DNA from: an uncultured Selenomonas sp.
GTDB lineage: Bacteria > Bacillota > Negativicutes > Selenomonadales > Selenomonadaceae
Reading direction: 5' to 3'
DNA: 8,676 nucleotides
Assembly (NCBI GenBank): GCA_905373085.1
Contig: CAJPRR010000096.1
Coordinates: 1-8,676, forward strand
Shown: positions 1 to 5,882 of the stretch, in pieces
Layout of the letters: every line of letters begins with the position of its first letter
Numbering within the stretch: position 1 is the stretch's first letter
Program-made: the position numbers and the translations under genes
Notes under the pieces: model-generated
The model's database searches: none
Seen by the model: the letters and a program-made list of their open reading frames with translations, nothing else
Told to the model about the DNA's origin: nothing

Positions 1-686
1 CGATGCTGCACCTCGACGGCCTCTTGGATGTCGTGATTCCGCGCGGCGGGGCGGGTCTCATCCGCGCTGTGGTGCAAAACAGCACGGTGCCCGTCCTGGA
101 GACGGGAAGCGGCGTTTGCCACACCTTCGTCGACGAGAGCGCCGACCTTGCCATGGCGGAGAAGATCGCCCTGAATGCGAAGGTTTCGCGCCCGTCGGTC
201 TGCAACGCGATGGAAACACTGCTCGTACACGAAAACATCGCCGAAGACTTCCTGCCGCACCTCGTGCGGGCGATGGAAGCGGCGGGCGTCGAGCTGCGCG
301 GCTGTGAAAAGGCGCGTGCCGTCTGCACTTCGCTCAAGGAGGCGCAGGAGGAGGACTGGTCGACGGAGTACGGCGATCTCATCCTCTCCGTCAAGGTCGT
401 GCGCGATCTGGAAGAAGCCATCGCGCATATCAACCGCTACAACACGGGGCATTCGGAGACGATCGTCACGAACGATGTCAAACATGCGCATCGCTTTCAG
501 ACGGAAGTCGACGCGGCGGCGGTCTACGTCAACGCCTCGACGCGCTTCACGGACGGCGGCGAGTTCGGCTTCGGCGCGGAGATCGGCATCAGCACGCAGA
601 AGCTGCACGCGCGCGGCCCCATGGGACTTCTGGAGCTGACCTCGATGAAGTATCTGATCTACGGCGAAGGACAGGTGCGCGAATGA
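1..686 (+). CDS. proA: Glutamate-5-semialdehyde dehydrogenase (gamma-glutamyl phosphate reductase), 3' part
   Basis: ProA reduces gamma-glutamyl phosphate to glutamate-5-semialdehyde with NADPH in the cytoplasm, the second step of proline synthesis. The window holds the C-terminal ~227 residues; the family is usually about 415 residues, so the 5' end lies before base 1 and the Met at base 3 is internal. The catalytic cysteine is in the motif RPSVCNAMETLLVH, with Cys encoded at 201-203. Other typical ProA stretches are VIPRGG near the fragment start, VNASTRFTDGGEFGFGAEIGIST and the C-terminal HARGPMGLLELTSMKY. The frame is open to the TGA at 684-686, which overlaps the next ATG. proA upstream of nadD is a known arrangement in Firmicutes-type genomes, where proB usually precedes it. 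Identification is by motif recognition and is close to certain. Confidence 0.96.
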   Translation, partial: MLHLDGLLDVVIPRGGAGLIRAVVQNSTVPVLETGSGVCHTFVDESADLAMAEKIALNAKVSRPSVCNAMETLLVHENIAEDFLPHLVRAMEAAGVELRGCEKARAVCTSLKEAQEEDWSTEYGDLILSVKVVRDLEEAIAHINRYNTGHSETIVTNDVKHAHRFQTEVDAAAVYVNASTRFTDGGEFGFGAEIGISTQKLHARGPMGLLELTSMKYLIYGEGQVRE

Positions 687-835
687 AGCGCCTCCTCGGC
701 TATGCGCGTGCCGTCAGGCAGTATCTGGCGACGGAAAAGGGCGCGTACGATTTCTACGACGCCGTGCGCGCTCTTCTCGTCATCTTCCTGAGCATGGCGG
801 CGGCGCTGGCCTTGGCGGTCTTTCTTTTCGGCTGA
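683..835 (+). CDS. Small single-pass membrane peptide (50 residues), unknown function
   Basis: This short frame reads MKRLLGYARAVRQYLATEKG at its start and ends in GGC TGA at 833-835. Its ATG (683-685) overlaps the proA stop in an ATGA, as at the nadD/yqeK and yqeK/LCP junctions downstream, which favours real translation by coupling. Residues 1-28 are basic to mixed, with a Tyr/Asp-rich stretch around 22-26. Residues about 29-50 form a hydrophobic alpha-helix rich in Ala, Leu, Val and Phe that ends at the C terminus. The likely topology is a tail-anchored peptide with the basic N terminus in the cytoplasm. I do not recognise a family. It could be a conserved small partner in this cluster or simply a chance frame; the overlap, codon-like GC-rich third positions and clean membrane helix make me prefer a gene. 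Confidence 0.66.
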   Translation: MKRLLGYARAVRQYLATEKGAYDFYDAVRALLVIFLSMAAALALAVFLFG

Positions 836-901
836 TTCACGAAGGGCGCTTTCGCTGAATCTGCCGCATTCGTTTGTCGCATGGGAAGGGAAGGTGATTT
901 C

Positions 902-1516
902 ATGGCACAGGAGAAGAAGCGCGTCGGCATCATGGGCGGCACGTTCGATCCCGTCCATCTCGGGCATCTTGTCATCGCGGAGGCGGCGCGGGAGGAACTG
1001 GCTCTCTCCGGGGTGATCTTCATTCCGGCGGCGCAGCCGCCGCACAAGCCCGGACGGAAGGTCGCGACGGCTGCGCATCGCCTGCGCCTCGTGCAGCTTG
1101 CCGTGGAAGGCAATCCCTTCTTCCGTGCGCTCGACGTGGAGATGCGGCGCGAGGGTCCCTCGTATTCGTACGATACGCTACGTGACCTCGTCGAAACGCA
1201 TGGCGAGAGCACGGAATTCTACTTCATCGTCGGCGGCGATGAGATCAGCGCCATCCTCACGTGGCATCGCGTCGCCGAGCTTTTTTCCCTTTGCCGCTTC
1301 GTGGCGGCGAGGCGCAAGGGTTCGTCGCTCTCCCTCACCGAGGTGCGCACGCATCTCGGCGAGGAAGCGCTCTCGCGCATCCGACTCGTGCAGGCGCCGG
1401 AGCTGGAAATCTCCTCTACGGACATCCGGCGCCGCTTGCAGGAGGGGCGCTCGATTCGCTATCTCGTGCCCGAGAAGGTCGAAGCCTACATCTATAAAGA
1501 AGGTCTGTATTCATGA
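902..1516 (+). CDS. nadD: Nicotinate-nucleotide adenylyltransferase
   Basis: NadD transfers AMP from ATP to nicotinate mononucleotide, giving deamido-NAD, the penultimate step of NAD synthesis in the cytoplasm. The 204-residue product has the expected length. The nucleotidyltransferase signature GGTFDPVHLGH lies at residues 12-22, with the HxGH pair at His19 and His22. PPHK is at 46-49, GGDE around 111-114, and the C-terminal ISSTDIR at 170-176 replaces the ISSTxIR motif of the superfamily almost exactly. I chose the ATG at 902 because AAGGTG at 891-896 is well placed before it and the protein then begins just ahead of the Rossmann strand. An in-frame ATG at 881 would add seven residues (MGREGDF) with no need. 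The stop overlaps yqeK by ATGA (1513-1516), a coupling seen widely for nadD-yqeK. Confidence 0.96.
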   Translation: MAQEKKRVGIMGGTFDPVHLGHLVIAEAAREELALSGVIFIPAAQPPHKPGRKVATAAHRLRLVQLAVEGNPFFRALDVEMRREGPSYSYDTLRDLVETHGESTEFYFIVGGDEISAILTWHRVAELFSLCRFVAARRKGSSLSLTEVRTHLGEEALSRIRLVQAPELEISSTDIRRRLQEGRSIRYLVPEKVEAYIYKEGLYS

Positions 1517-2103
1517 ATTACGAGGCGATGAAAGAAGAACTCGCTCAGCGGCTGCAAAAGAAGCGCTACGAGCACTCCCTCGGCGTCGCGGACACCGCCG
1601 CCATGCTGGCCGGGCGCTTCGGCGCAGACGTGGAAAAGGCGCGTATCGCGGGGCTTCTGCACGACTGCGCACGCGAATATCGGACGGCGGATCTTCCCGC
1701 TGAGGCGGCGCGGCGCTCGATTTCCTACGGCGAGGTCGAGCGTGCGATGCCGCTCCTTCTTCATGCCTACGTGGGCGCAAGGCGTGCGGAGGAAGTGTAC
1801 GGTGTGACGGATGCGGAGATTCAGCAGGCGATTTGGCGCCATACGGTCGGCGGCGAGCGCATGACGAAGCTTGACAAGATCATCTACTTCGCTGACATGA
1901 TCGAGCCGCAGCGCGACTATCCCGAGGTCGAGGCGCTGCGTGCGCTGTCGCGCACGGCGAGCCTCGATGCGATGGTGCTTGAAGGGCTTTCCCAGTCCAT
2001 CGCCTTCATCCTGCAGACGGGAAGGCTCATCCATCCGGCGACGGTGGCGGCACGCAACGAAATTCTCCTTCGCGCCCGTGCAAAAGAGGGTCATGCGCCA
2101 TGA
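1513..2103 (+). CDS. yqeK: Ap4A hydrolase of the YqeK HD-domain family
   Basis: YqeK proteins are metal-dependent HD phosphohydrolases that split diadenosine tetraphosphate symmetrically to two ADP, limiting this stress-linked dinucleotide. The 196-residue protein shows the metal ligands in order: His21 (YEHSLGVAD), His50-Asp51 (GLLHDCARE), His84 (LLLHAYVGA), His110 (IWRHTVGG) and Asp128 (IIYFADMIEP). The IYFADMIEPQRDYP block is typical of YqeK. Length is normal. The start ATG lies inside the nadD stop and the stop overlaps the next gene in an ATGA at 2100-2103, so nadD, yqeK and the LCP gene form a three-gene coupled block. Activity is inferred from the family; the match in motif spacing is strong. 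Confidence 0.94.
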   Translation: MNYEAMKEELAQRLQKKRYEHSLGVADTAAMLAGRFGADVEKARIAGLLHDCAREYRTADLPAEAARRSISYGEVERAMPLLLHAYVGARRAEEVYGVTDAEIQQAIWRHTVGGERMTKLDKIIYFADMIEPQRDYPEVEALRALSRTASLDAMVLEGLSQSIAFILQTGRLIHPATVAARNEILLRARAKEGHAP

Positions 2104-3131
2104 CGCGGAAAAAGAGGAGCCGCACGCAGGAAAACATCCGCCTCAAGCGCAAGGAGCAGGCGCGTCGCCGCCGCATCGCTCGTGCGCGTTTCCTCGTGCT
2201 GATGTTCTTCCTCAGCATATTCATCGCCGTGCTCGCCGTCGCAGGCTACTTTCTCTACGGTATCGGGCACAGCATCTATCAGGAGATCGACGCCGTCTAC
2301 CAAGGCTACGAGGAGCGGCGCCAGGAGCGCGACCGCCACGTCGATGCGAAGTTCGACGGCTACACGAACGTGCTCGTGCTCGGCATTGACGACGGCGCGG
2401 ACGAGAACGGCACGGAAGGGCAGCATGCCGACACGATCCTGCTCCTCAGCATGGAAAACGCGACGGGTCGTCTGCGTGCCATCACGGTGCCGCCCAACAC
2501 GATTGTGCAGCTGCCGCAGAAGGGCGACGAGATGCGTGCGACCGACCTCTACTCGCACGGCGGCGCACCGACGATGGTGCAGGCGCTGTCGGAGCTTCTG
2601 GGCGTCTCCATCCATCAGTATGTGACGCTTGACACGCATGCTCTTGCCGAGCTCGTCGACGTTTTGGGCGGCGTCGACCTCTACGTTGAGGACGAGATGA
2701 ACTACGACGACCCCGAAGCGGGGCTTTCCATCCACATCCCCAAGGGATTCCAGCACATGGACGGCGATACGTCGCAGAAGTATCTGCGCTACCGCAGCTC
2801 GGAACTCGGCGAGGTCGGCAGGCTGCACCGCCAGCAGCGCTTTGCCAAGGCGCTCTATGAAAAGTTCCTGCAGGTCGATACGATTCCGAAGCTGCCCGAC
2901 GTGGCGGACATCTTCAAGTACCGCATGACGACGAGTGCGGAGATCTTCGACTCGGCACGCCTCGCGAAGGTTTTGAAGAACATTGGCGACGAGCCGCCGA
3001 AGACGCTGATCCTGCCCACCGTGCAGCGCGACGGTTACTGGCTGCCCGACCGTGCGGCGATTCGGCAAAAGATTGAAGAATTATTCCCGGAATTGGTAAA
3101 GCATGAGGGAGAAAATGACGATAATAGGTGA
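2100..3131 (+). CDS. LytR-CpsA-Psr (LCP) family envelope protein with altered PRDT motif
   Basis: LCP proteins sit in the cytoplasmic membrane with the catalytic domain outside and move lipid-linked glycopolymers onto peptidoglycan or similar acceptors. Here a very basic N tail (residues 1-30) precedes one membrane helix (about 31-53), then a Glu/Arg-rich linker and the LCP domain from about residue 90. Seen motifs are VLVLGIDD (91-98), ADTILLL with Asp111, GGVDLYV (190-196), and LRYRSSELGEVGRLHRQQRF (229-248) with Arg230, Arg232, Arg241 and Arg244. The usual PRDT after the third strand reads PPNT (131-134), so the Arg and Asp that bind the lipid pyrophosphate and Mg2+ in characterised members are Pro and Asn. 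The usual Asp in the YVRxR segment is Glu. Position between yqeK and rsfS is standard for lytR-like genes in Firmicutes. Family is clear; full catalytic activity is not. Confidence 0.9.
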   Translation: MTRKKRSRTQENIRLKRKEQARRRRIARARFLVLMFFLSIFIAVLAVAGYFLYGIGHSIYQEIDAVYQGYEERRQERDRHVDAKFDGYTNVLVLGIDDGADENGTEGQHADTILLLSMENATGRLRAITVPPNTIVQLPQKGDEMRATDLYSHGGAPTMVQALSELLGVSIHQYVTLDTHALAELVDVLGGVDLYVEDEMNYDDPEAGLSIHIPKGFQHMDGDTSQKYLRYRSSELGEVGRLHRQQRFAKALYEKFLQVDTIPKLPDVADIFKYRMTTSAEIFDSARLAKVLKNIGDEPPKTLILPTVQRDGYWLPDRAAIRQKIEELFPELVKHEGENDDNR

Positions 3132-3212
3132 AGACCGTATGAGGGCGGCTTTTGCGCTCGCCCTGACGAAAGGTATTCTGAAGTCATTTCCCGGCAGTAG
3201 GAGGCATGAATC

Positions 3213-3566
3213 TTGAGCAACACACCGGAAGAAACGAGCCGGGCGATCGCCAAGGCTGCGAGCGACAAGAAGGCGCAGGACATCGTCATCATGCGCATGG
3301 CGGAACTCACGACGGCGGCGGACTACTTCATCGTCTGCTCGGCGAATACGGCGACGCAGGTGCGCGCCATCGCCGACAATATCGAAGACGAGATGCTGGA
3401 GAAGCACGAGAAGCCGTATCTGCACAAGGAGGGCTACCGCGAGGGCGAGTGGGTTCTCCTCGACTACGGCGACTGCGTCGCGCATGTTTTCCTGACGGAG
3501 AGCCGCTCGTTCTACGCTTTGGAAAGGCTATGGAGCGATGCGCCGGCAGAGCCCTATGAGGACTAG
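3213..3566 (+). CDS. rsfS: Ribosome silencing factor RsfS
   Basis: RsfS binds ribosomal protein uL14 (L14) on the large subunit and blocks joining to the small subunit when nutrients are short. The 117-residue product shows the family core: KKAQDIVIMRM (19-29), TTAADYFIVCSANTATQV (33-50), then HKEGYREGEWVLLDYGDCVAHVF and a final FYALERLW. Length is normal. The start is TTG at 3213: AGGAGG at 3199-3204 lies 8 nt before it. The nearby ATG at 3206 is only one base from that Shine-Dalgarno and opens the wrong frame. A TTG start with a strong ribosome site may set a moderate level. The stop TAG at 3564-3566 directly abuts the ATG of the next gene. Confidence 0.95.
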   Translation: MSNTPEETSRAIAKAASDKKAQDIVIMRMAELTTAADYFIVCSANTATQVRAIADNIEDEMLEKHEKPYLHKEGYREGEWVLLDYGDCVAHVFLTESRSFYALERLWSDAPAEPYED

Positions 3567-4484
3567 ATGATGGCGGAAGAAAAGCGCAGGAAGTACGGGC
3601 CGAGCACGGTCGCGCGTCTTCGCGTCGCACGCCTCGGCGACCTCGGCGCGTTCCTCGATGCCGGGACGGGCAGCACGTCGGATGACATCCTGCTGCACAA
3701 GACGCAGCAGACGCGCGAGCTTGCGGTAGGCGAAGAGGTCGAAGTGTTTCTCTACCTCGATCCCAAGCGCCGCCTGACGGCGAGCATGAGGACGCCGCGC
3801 ATGAAGGAGGGGCAGGTTGCACGCCTTTCCGTCATCAACGTGAGCTGTGACGGTGCATTCCTCGACGTCGGCGCCGAGCGCGGCATCTTCCTTCCCTATG
3901 CGGGAATGCGCGGCAGGCCGCAGGTCGGCGAGGTCGTCTGGGCGAAGCTCTACACGGACAAGTCGGGCAGGCTCGCCGTGACGATGGAAGTCGAGGACGA
4001 ACTGCGGCGCGCCTCGAAGCCCGCGACGGATGTGCGTGTCGGCACTCATCTTCACGGCTCGATCTACAACATCACGGAGAGCGGCGCATTTATTTTCACG
4101 GATGAGCGCCATATCGTGTTCGTTCCCCACAAGGACATGCGCGAGCGGCCGCGCGTGGGCGAGGAGGTCACCGTGCGCGTCACCTACGTGCGCACGGACG
4201 GCAGGCTCAACGGCTCTTTGCGCGAGCCGAAGGAGAAGGCGCTCGTCACGGACGCCGAGCGCATCCTCAGCTACCTTGAGGAGCACAAGGGCAGGATGCC
4301 CTACAGCGACAAGACGACGCCTGAGATCGTCAAGGCGAAGTTCCGGATCAGCAAGGCGGCGTTCAAGCGTGCTCTCGGGCATCTGCTCAAGGCGGGACGC
4401 ATCGAGGAGAAGGACGGGTGGACGCTGCTTGTGAGCGAAGCTGCGCGTGAGGCGGCCGAGGGGAAGCGCGAAAATAATCCGTGA
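3567..4484 (+). CDS. cvfB: CvfB/YitL-like S1-domain RNA-binding protein
   Basis: Proteins of this family bind RNA and affect expression of many genes; CvfB was described as a conserved virulence factor in Staphylococcus aureus. The 305-residue protein has repeated S1-like beta-barrel segments at roughly 10-70, 75-145 and 155-220. The second contains GQVARLSVINVSCDGAFLDV and the third HGSIYNITESGAFIFT, both with the S1 pattern of a glycine-rich turn before a hydrophobic strand. From about 225 a winged-helix region follows (DAERILSYLEEH, then FRISKAAFKRALGHLLKAG), which matches the CvfB domain order. Two ATGs are adjacent: 3567 abuts the rsfS stop, but GAGGA at 3558-3562 is better spaced from the ATG at 3570, so either may be used. 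The tail is charged and probably disordered. The exact RNA targets cannot be read from sequence. Confidence 0.87.
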   Translation: MMAEEKRRKYGPSTVARLRVARLGDLGAFLDAGTGSTSDDILLHKTQQTRELAVGEEVEVFLYLDPKRRLTASMRTPRMKEGQVARLSVINVSCDGAFLDVGAERGIFLPYAGMRGRPQVGEVVWAKLYTDKSGRLAVTMEVEDELRRASKPATDVRVGTHLHGSIYNITESGAFIFTDERHIVFVPHKDMRERPRVGEEVTVRVTYVRTDGRLNGSLREPKEKALVTDAERILSYLEEHKGRMPYSDKTTPEIVKAKFRISKAAFKRALGHLLKAGRIEEKDGWTLLVSEAAREAAEGKRENNP

Positions 4485-4565
4485 TTCCCTGCAAATAAAA
4501 GAAGGATTTCAGACCTTTTTAACGAATTGAGTCTTATGAAGTATGAAATAGGGGGCGGATTTTTC

Positions 4566-5534
4566 ATGGCAGAAGGAAAAGACGAGAAGAAGGGCATTTT
4601 GCTGGAAACCGGCACAAATGAGTTTGAGATCATCGAGTTCAACATCGGCGCTGTCGATTACGGCATCAACGTCGCGAAGGTGCGCGAGGTCATCAAGGCT
4701 TCGGACTTCCCTGTGACGACGATGCCGCAGGCGCATCCGTACATCAACGGGCTTTTCACCCTGCGCGGCAGGGCTGTGCCGCTCGTCGATCTGCCGCGCT
4801 GCCTCGGCGTCATGAGCGGACAGGCGGCGGGACGCTCGCAGAACATCATCGTGACGGAGATCAACGGCTACGACATGGGTTTCCTCGTCGACAACGTCTC
4901 GCGCATCCATCGCATCTCGTGGAAGAACATGGAGCCGGCGCCGGAAGTCGGCGATCAGTCGCGCGTCGTCGGCCTCGTGAAGATGGAAGGCAAGATCGTC
5001 CTCCTGCTCGACTTCGAGACGATCATGGCGGAGATCAATCCCGAGATCAACCAGAAGCTTACGACGGTCGACGATACGTCGGAGGACATCAAGCAGAGGC
5101 GTGCCGCGCAGCATATCATCGTGGCGGAGGATTCGGTGCTCCTGCGCGATCTCCTCGTCGACACGCTGCACGGCGCCGGATATACGTTCGTGCGCGACTT
5201 CGGCAATGGCGAGGATGCGTGGAACTTCCTCAGAGGCATTGCGGAGAAGACGGAGCCTGATCAGATTTCCGAGAAGGTGCGCATCATCATCTCGGATGTC
5301 GAGATGCCGAAGATGGACGGACATCGCCTGTTGAAGCTCGTGCGCTCTGACGACCGTCTGCGCCAGATTCCGCTCATCCTCTTCTCGTCGCTGATTTCCG
5401 AGGAAATGCGCCGCAAGGGCGACGATCTCGGCGCCAGCGCCCAGATTTCGAAGCCCGAGATCAACCAGCTCATCCATACGATCGACAAGCTGATCTTCGG
5501 CATCGACACGACGGGCATGGACGACGATTTTTAA
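4566..5534 (+). CDS. cheV: Chemotaxis coupling protein CheV (CheW domain plus receiver)
   Basis: CheV couples chemoreceptors to the CheA kinase and adapts through phosphorylation of its receiver domain, in the polar receptor array. The 322-residue product has a CheW domain first (about 18-165, with IEFNIGAVDYGINVAKVREVI and LRGRAVPLVDL), then a response-regulator receiver (about 183-315). Receiver residues are complete: Glu188-Asp189 acidic pair, Asp244 as phosphate acceptor in ISDVEMPKMDG, Ser274 in LFSS, and Lys296 in ISKPE. I chose the ATG at 4566 because the long purine run AGGGGG at 4550-4555 lies upstream. An in-frame TTG at 4527 would add 13 residues without a clear ribosome site. An ~80-base gap separates it from the CvfB gene, so it may have its own promoter, though I see no convincing one. 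Its presence implies a motile host. Confidence 0.94.
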   Translation: MAEGKDEKKGILLETGTNEFEIIEFNIGAVDYGINVAKVREVIKASDFPVTTMPQAHPYINGLFTLRGRAVPLVDLPRCLGVMSGQAAGRSQNIIVTEINGYDMGFLVDNVSRIHRISWKNMEPAPEVGDQSRVVGLVKMEGKIVLLLDFETIMAEINPEINQKLTTVDDTSEDIKQRRAAQHIIVAEDSVLLRDLLVDTLHGAGYTFVRDFGNGEDAWNFLRGIAEKTEPDQISEKVRIIISDVEMPKMDGHRLLKLVRSDDRLRQIPLILFSSLISEEMRRKGDDLGASAQISKPEINQLIHTIDKLIFGIDTTGMDDDF

Positions 5535-5549
5535 AAAATGATTCTTCTT

Positions 5550-5582
5550 GCCGCAGCGCCTTCATGGCGCTGCGGCTTTTTT
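5550..5582 (+). terminator. Rho-independent terminator after cheV
   Basis: Perfect 11-bp GC-rich stem (GCCGCAGCGCC at 5550-5560 paired with 5566-5576), loop TTCAT, then six T. It lies 16 bases past the cheV stop and ends the backbone gene cluster. Confidence 0.95.
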
Positions 5583-5612
5583 CGGCAGAGAAAAGAAATT
5601 TTCGCAAATCCC

Positions 5613-5641
5613 TTGCAAAGCCATGGCGTATCGTGTATAAT
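5613..5641 (+). promoter_or_regulatory. Sigma-70-type promoter of the tRNA-Thr gene
   Basis: TTGCAA (-35, 5613-5618) and a perfect TATAAT (-10, 5636-5641) are separated by exactly 17 bases. The predicted start near 5648 is about 11 bases before tRNA position 1. With the tRNA now cut, this promoter fires into the inserted element as far as the terminator at 5771-5803. Confidence 0.85.
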
Positions 5642-5658
5642 CCTATTGTTGTCGATTT

Positions 5659-5696
5659 GCTGATGTAGCTCAGTCGGCAGAGCGTATCCTTGGTAA
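5659..5696 (+). tRNA. 5' half of tRNA-Thr(GGT), interrupted in the anticodon loop
   Basis: The 38 bases correspond to tRNA positions 1-38: acceptor 5' strand GCTGATG, T8, A9, D stem GCTC/GAGC enclosing a normal D loop with GG at 18-19, anticodon-stem 5' strand TATCC, and loop TTGGTAA with anticodon GGT at 5692-5694. The sequence closely resembles the known bacterial tRNA-Thr(GGU) class. Position 39 onward should read GGATA to close the anticodon stem, but the DNA reads CAGGT. No T loop (TTCGA) or matching acceptor 3' strand follows anywhere nearby. AGGTC at 5698-5702 resembles a tRNA variable loop, so a decayed remnant is possible. As it stands this copy cannot make a tRNA from its left end; the 3' half should lie at the far end of the inserted element. 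Confidence 0.85.
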
Positions 5697-5712
5697 CAGG
5701 TCTTTTGTCCTA

Positions 5713-5864
5713 GTAAAAAATCCACTGGGAAAATACGCTCAAAGTTAGTAAAATCAAGGGTGAAACATGTCGTGAGAATCTTCGGATTCTCGCGGCTTTT
5801 TTTGTTTCGTTGCATTTTTTGTCGTCATTTCATGCAATTTTTAACATCGAATGTGTAAAAAATC
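5713..5864 (+). repeat. Short direct repeats GTAAAA(AA)TC next to attL
   Basis: GTAAAAAATC occurs exactly at 5713-5722 and 5855-5864, and a shorter form GTAAAATC at 5748-5755, all in the same orientation between the junction and the integrase start. Repeats of this size at the end of an integrase-bearing element could be arm-type binding sites for the integrase N-terminal domain. This is inference from position; AT-rich DNA produces such matches by chance fairly easily. Confidence 0.35.
5771..5803 (+). terminator. Rho-independent terminator between attL and integrase
   Basis: A 10-bp stem (CGTGAGAATC at 5771-5780 with GATTCTCGCG at 5785-5794, one G-U pair) is closed by a UUCG tetraloop and followed by seven T at 5797-5803. 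It would stop transcription entering from the tRNA-Thr promoter before it reaches the integrase gene. Confidence 0.9.
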
Positions 5865-5882
5865 GAAAGGGAGATGATGAAA

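Noticed and set aside
2091..3068. Long open frames on the - strand opposite the LCP gene and other backbone genes
   Set aside because: High-GC codon use leaves long antisense frames open. The translations are His/Arg/Val-rich without family motifs, whereas the + strand frames carry clear domains.
3206..3559. ATG start at 3206 for rsfS
   Set aside because: This ATG opens a different frame (MNLEQHTGRNE) and is one base from the Shine-Dalgarno. The RsfS motifs are in the frame of the TTG at 3213.
5531..5815. 94-residue open frame on the - strand
   Set aside because: It covers two terminators, the tRNA promoter and the tRNA fragment, has no family resemblance and no convincing ribosome site.
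5659..5870. Group I intron in the tRNA-Thr anticodon loop
   Set aside because: Bacterial group I introns do sit in tRNA anticodon loops, and the break point fits. But no tRNA 3' half appears within intron distance, a transcription terminator interrupts the stretch, and an integrase gene follows, so an integrated element explains it better.
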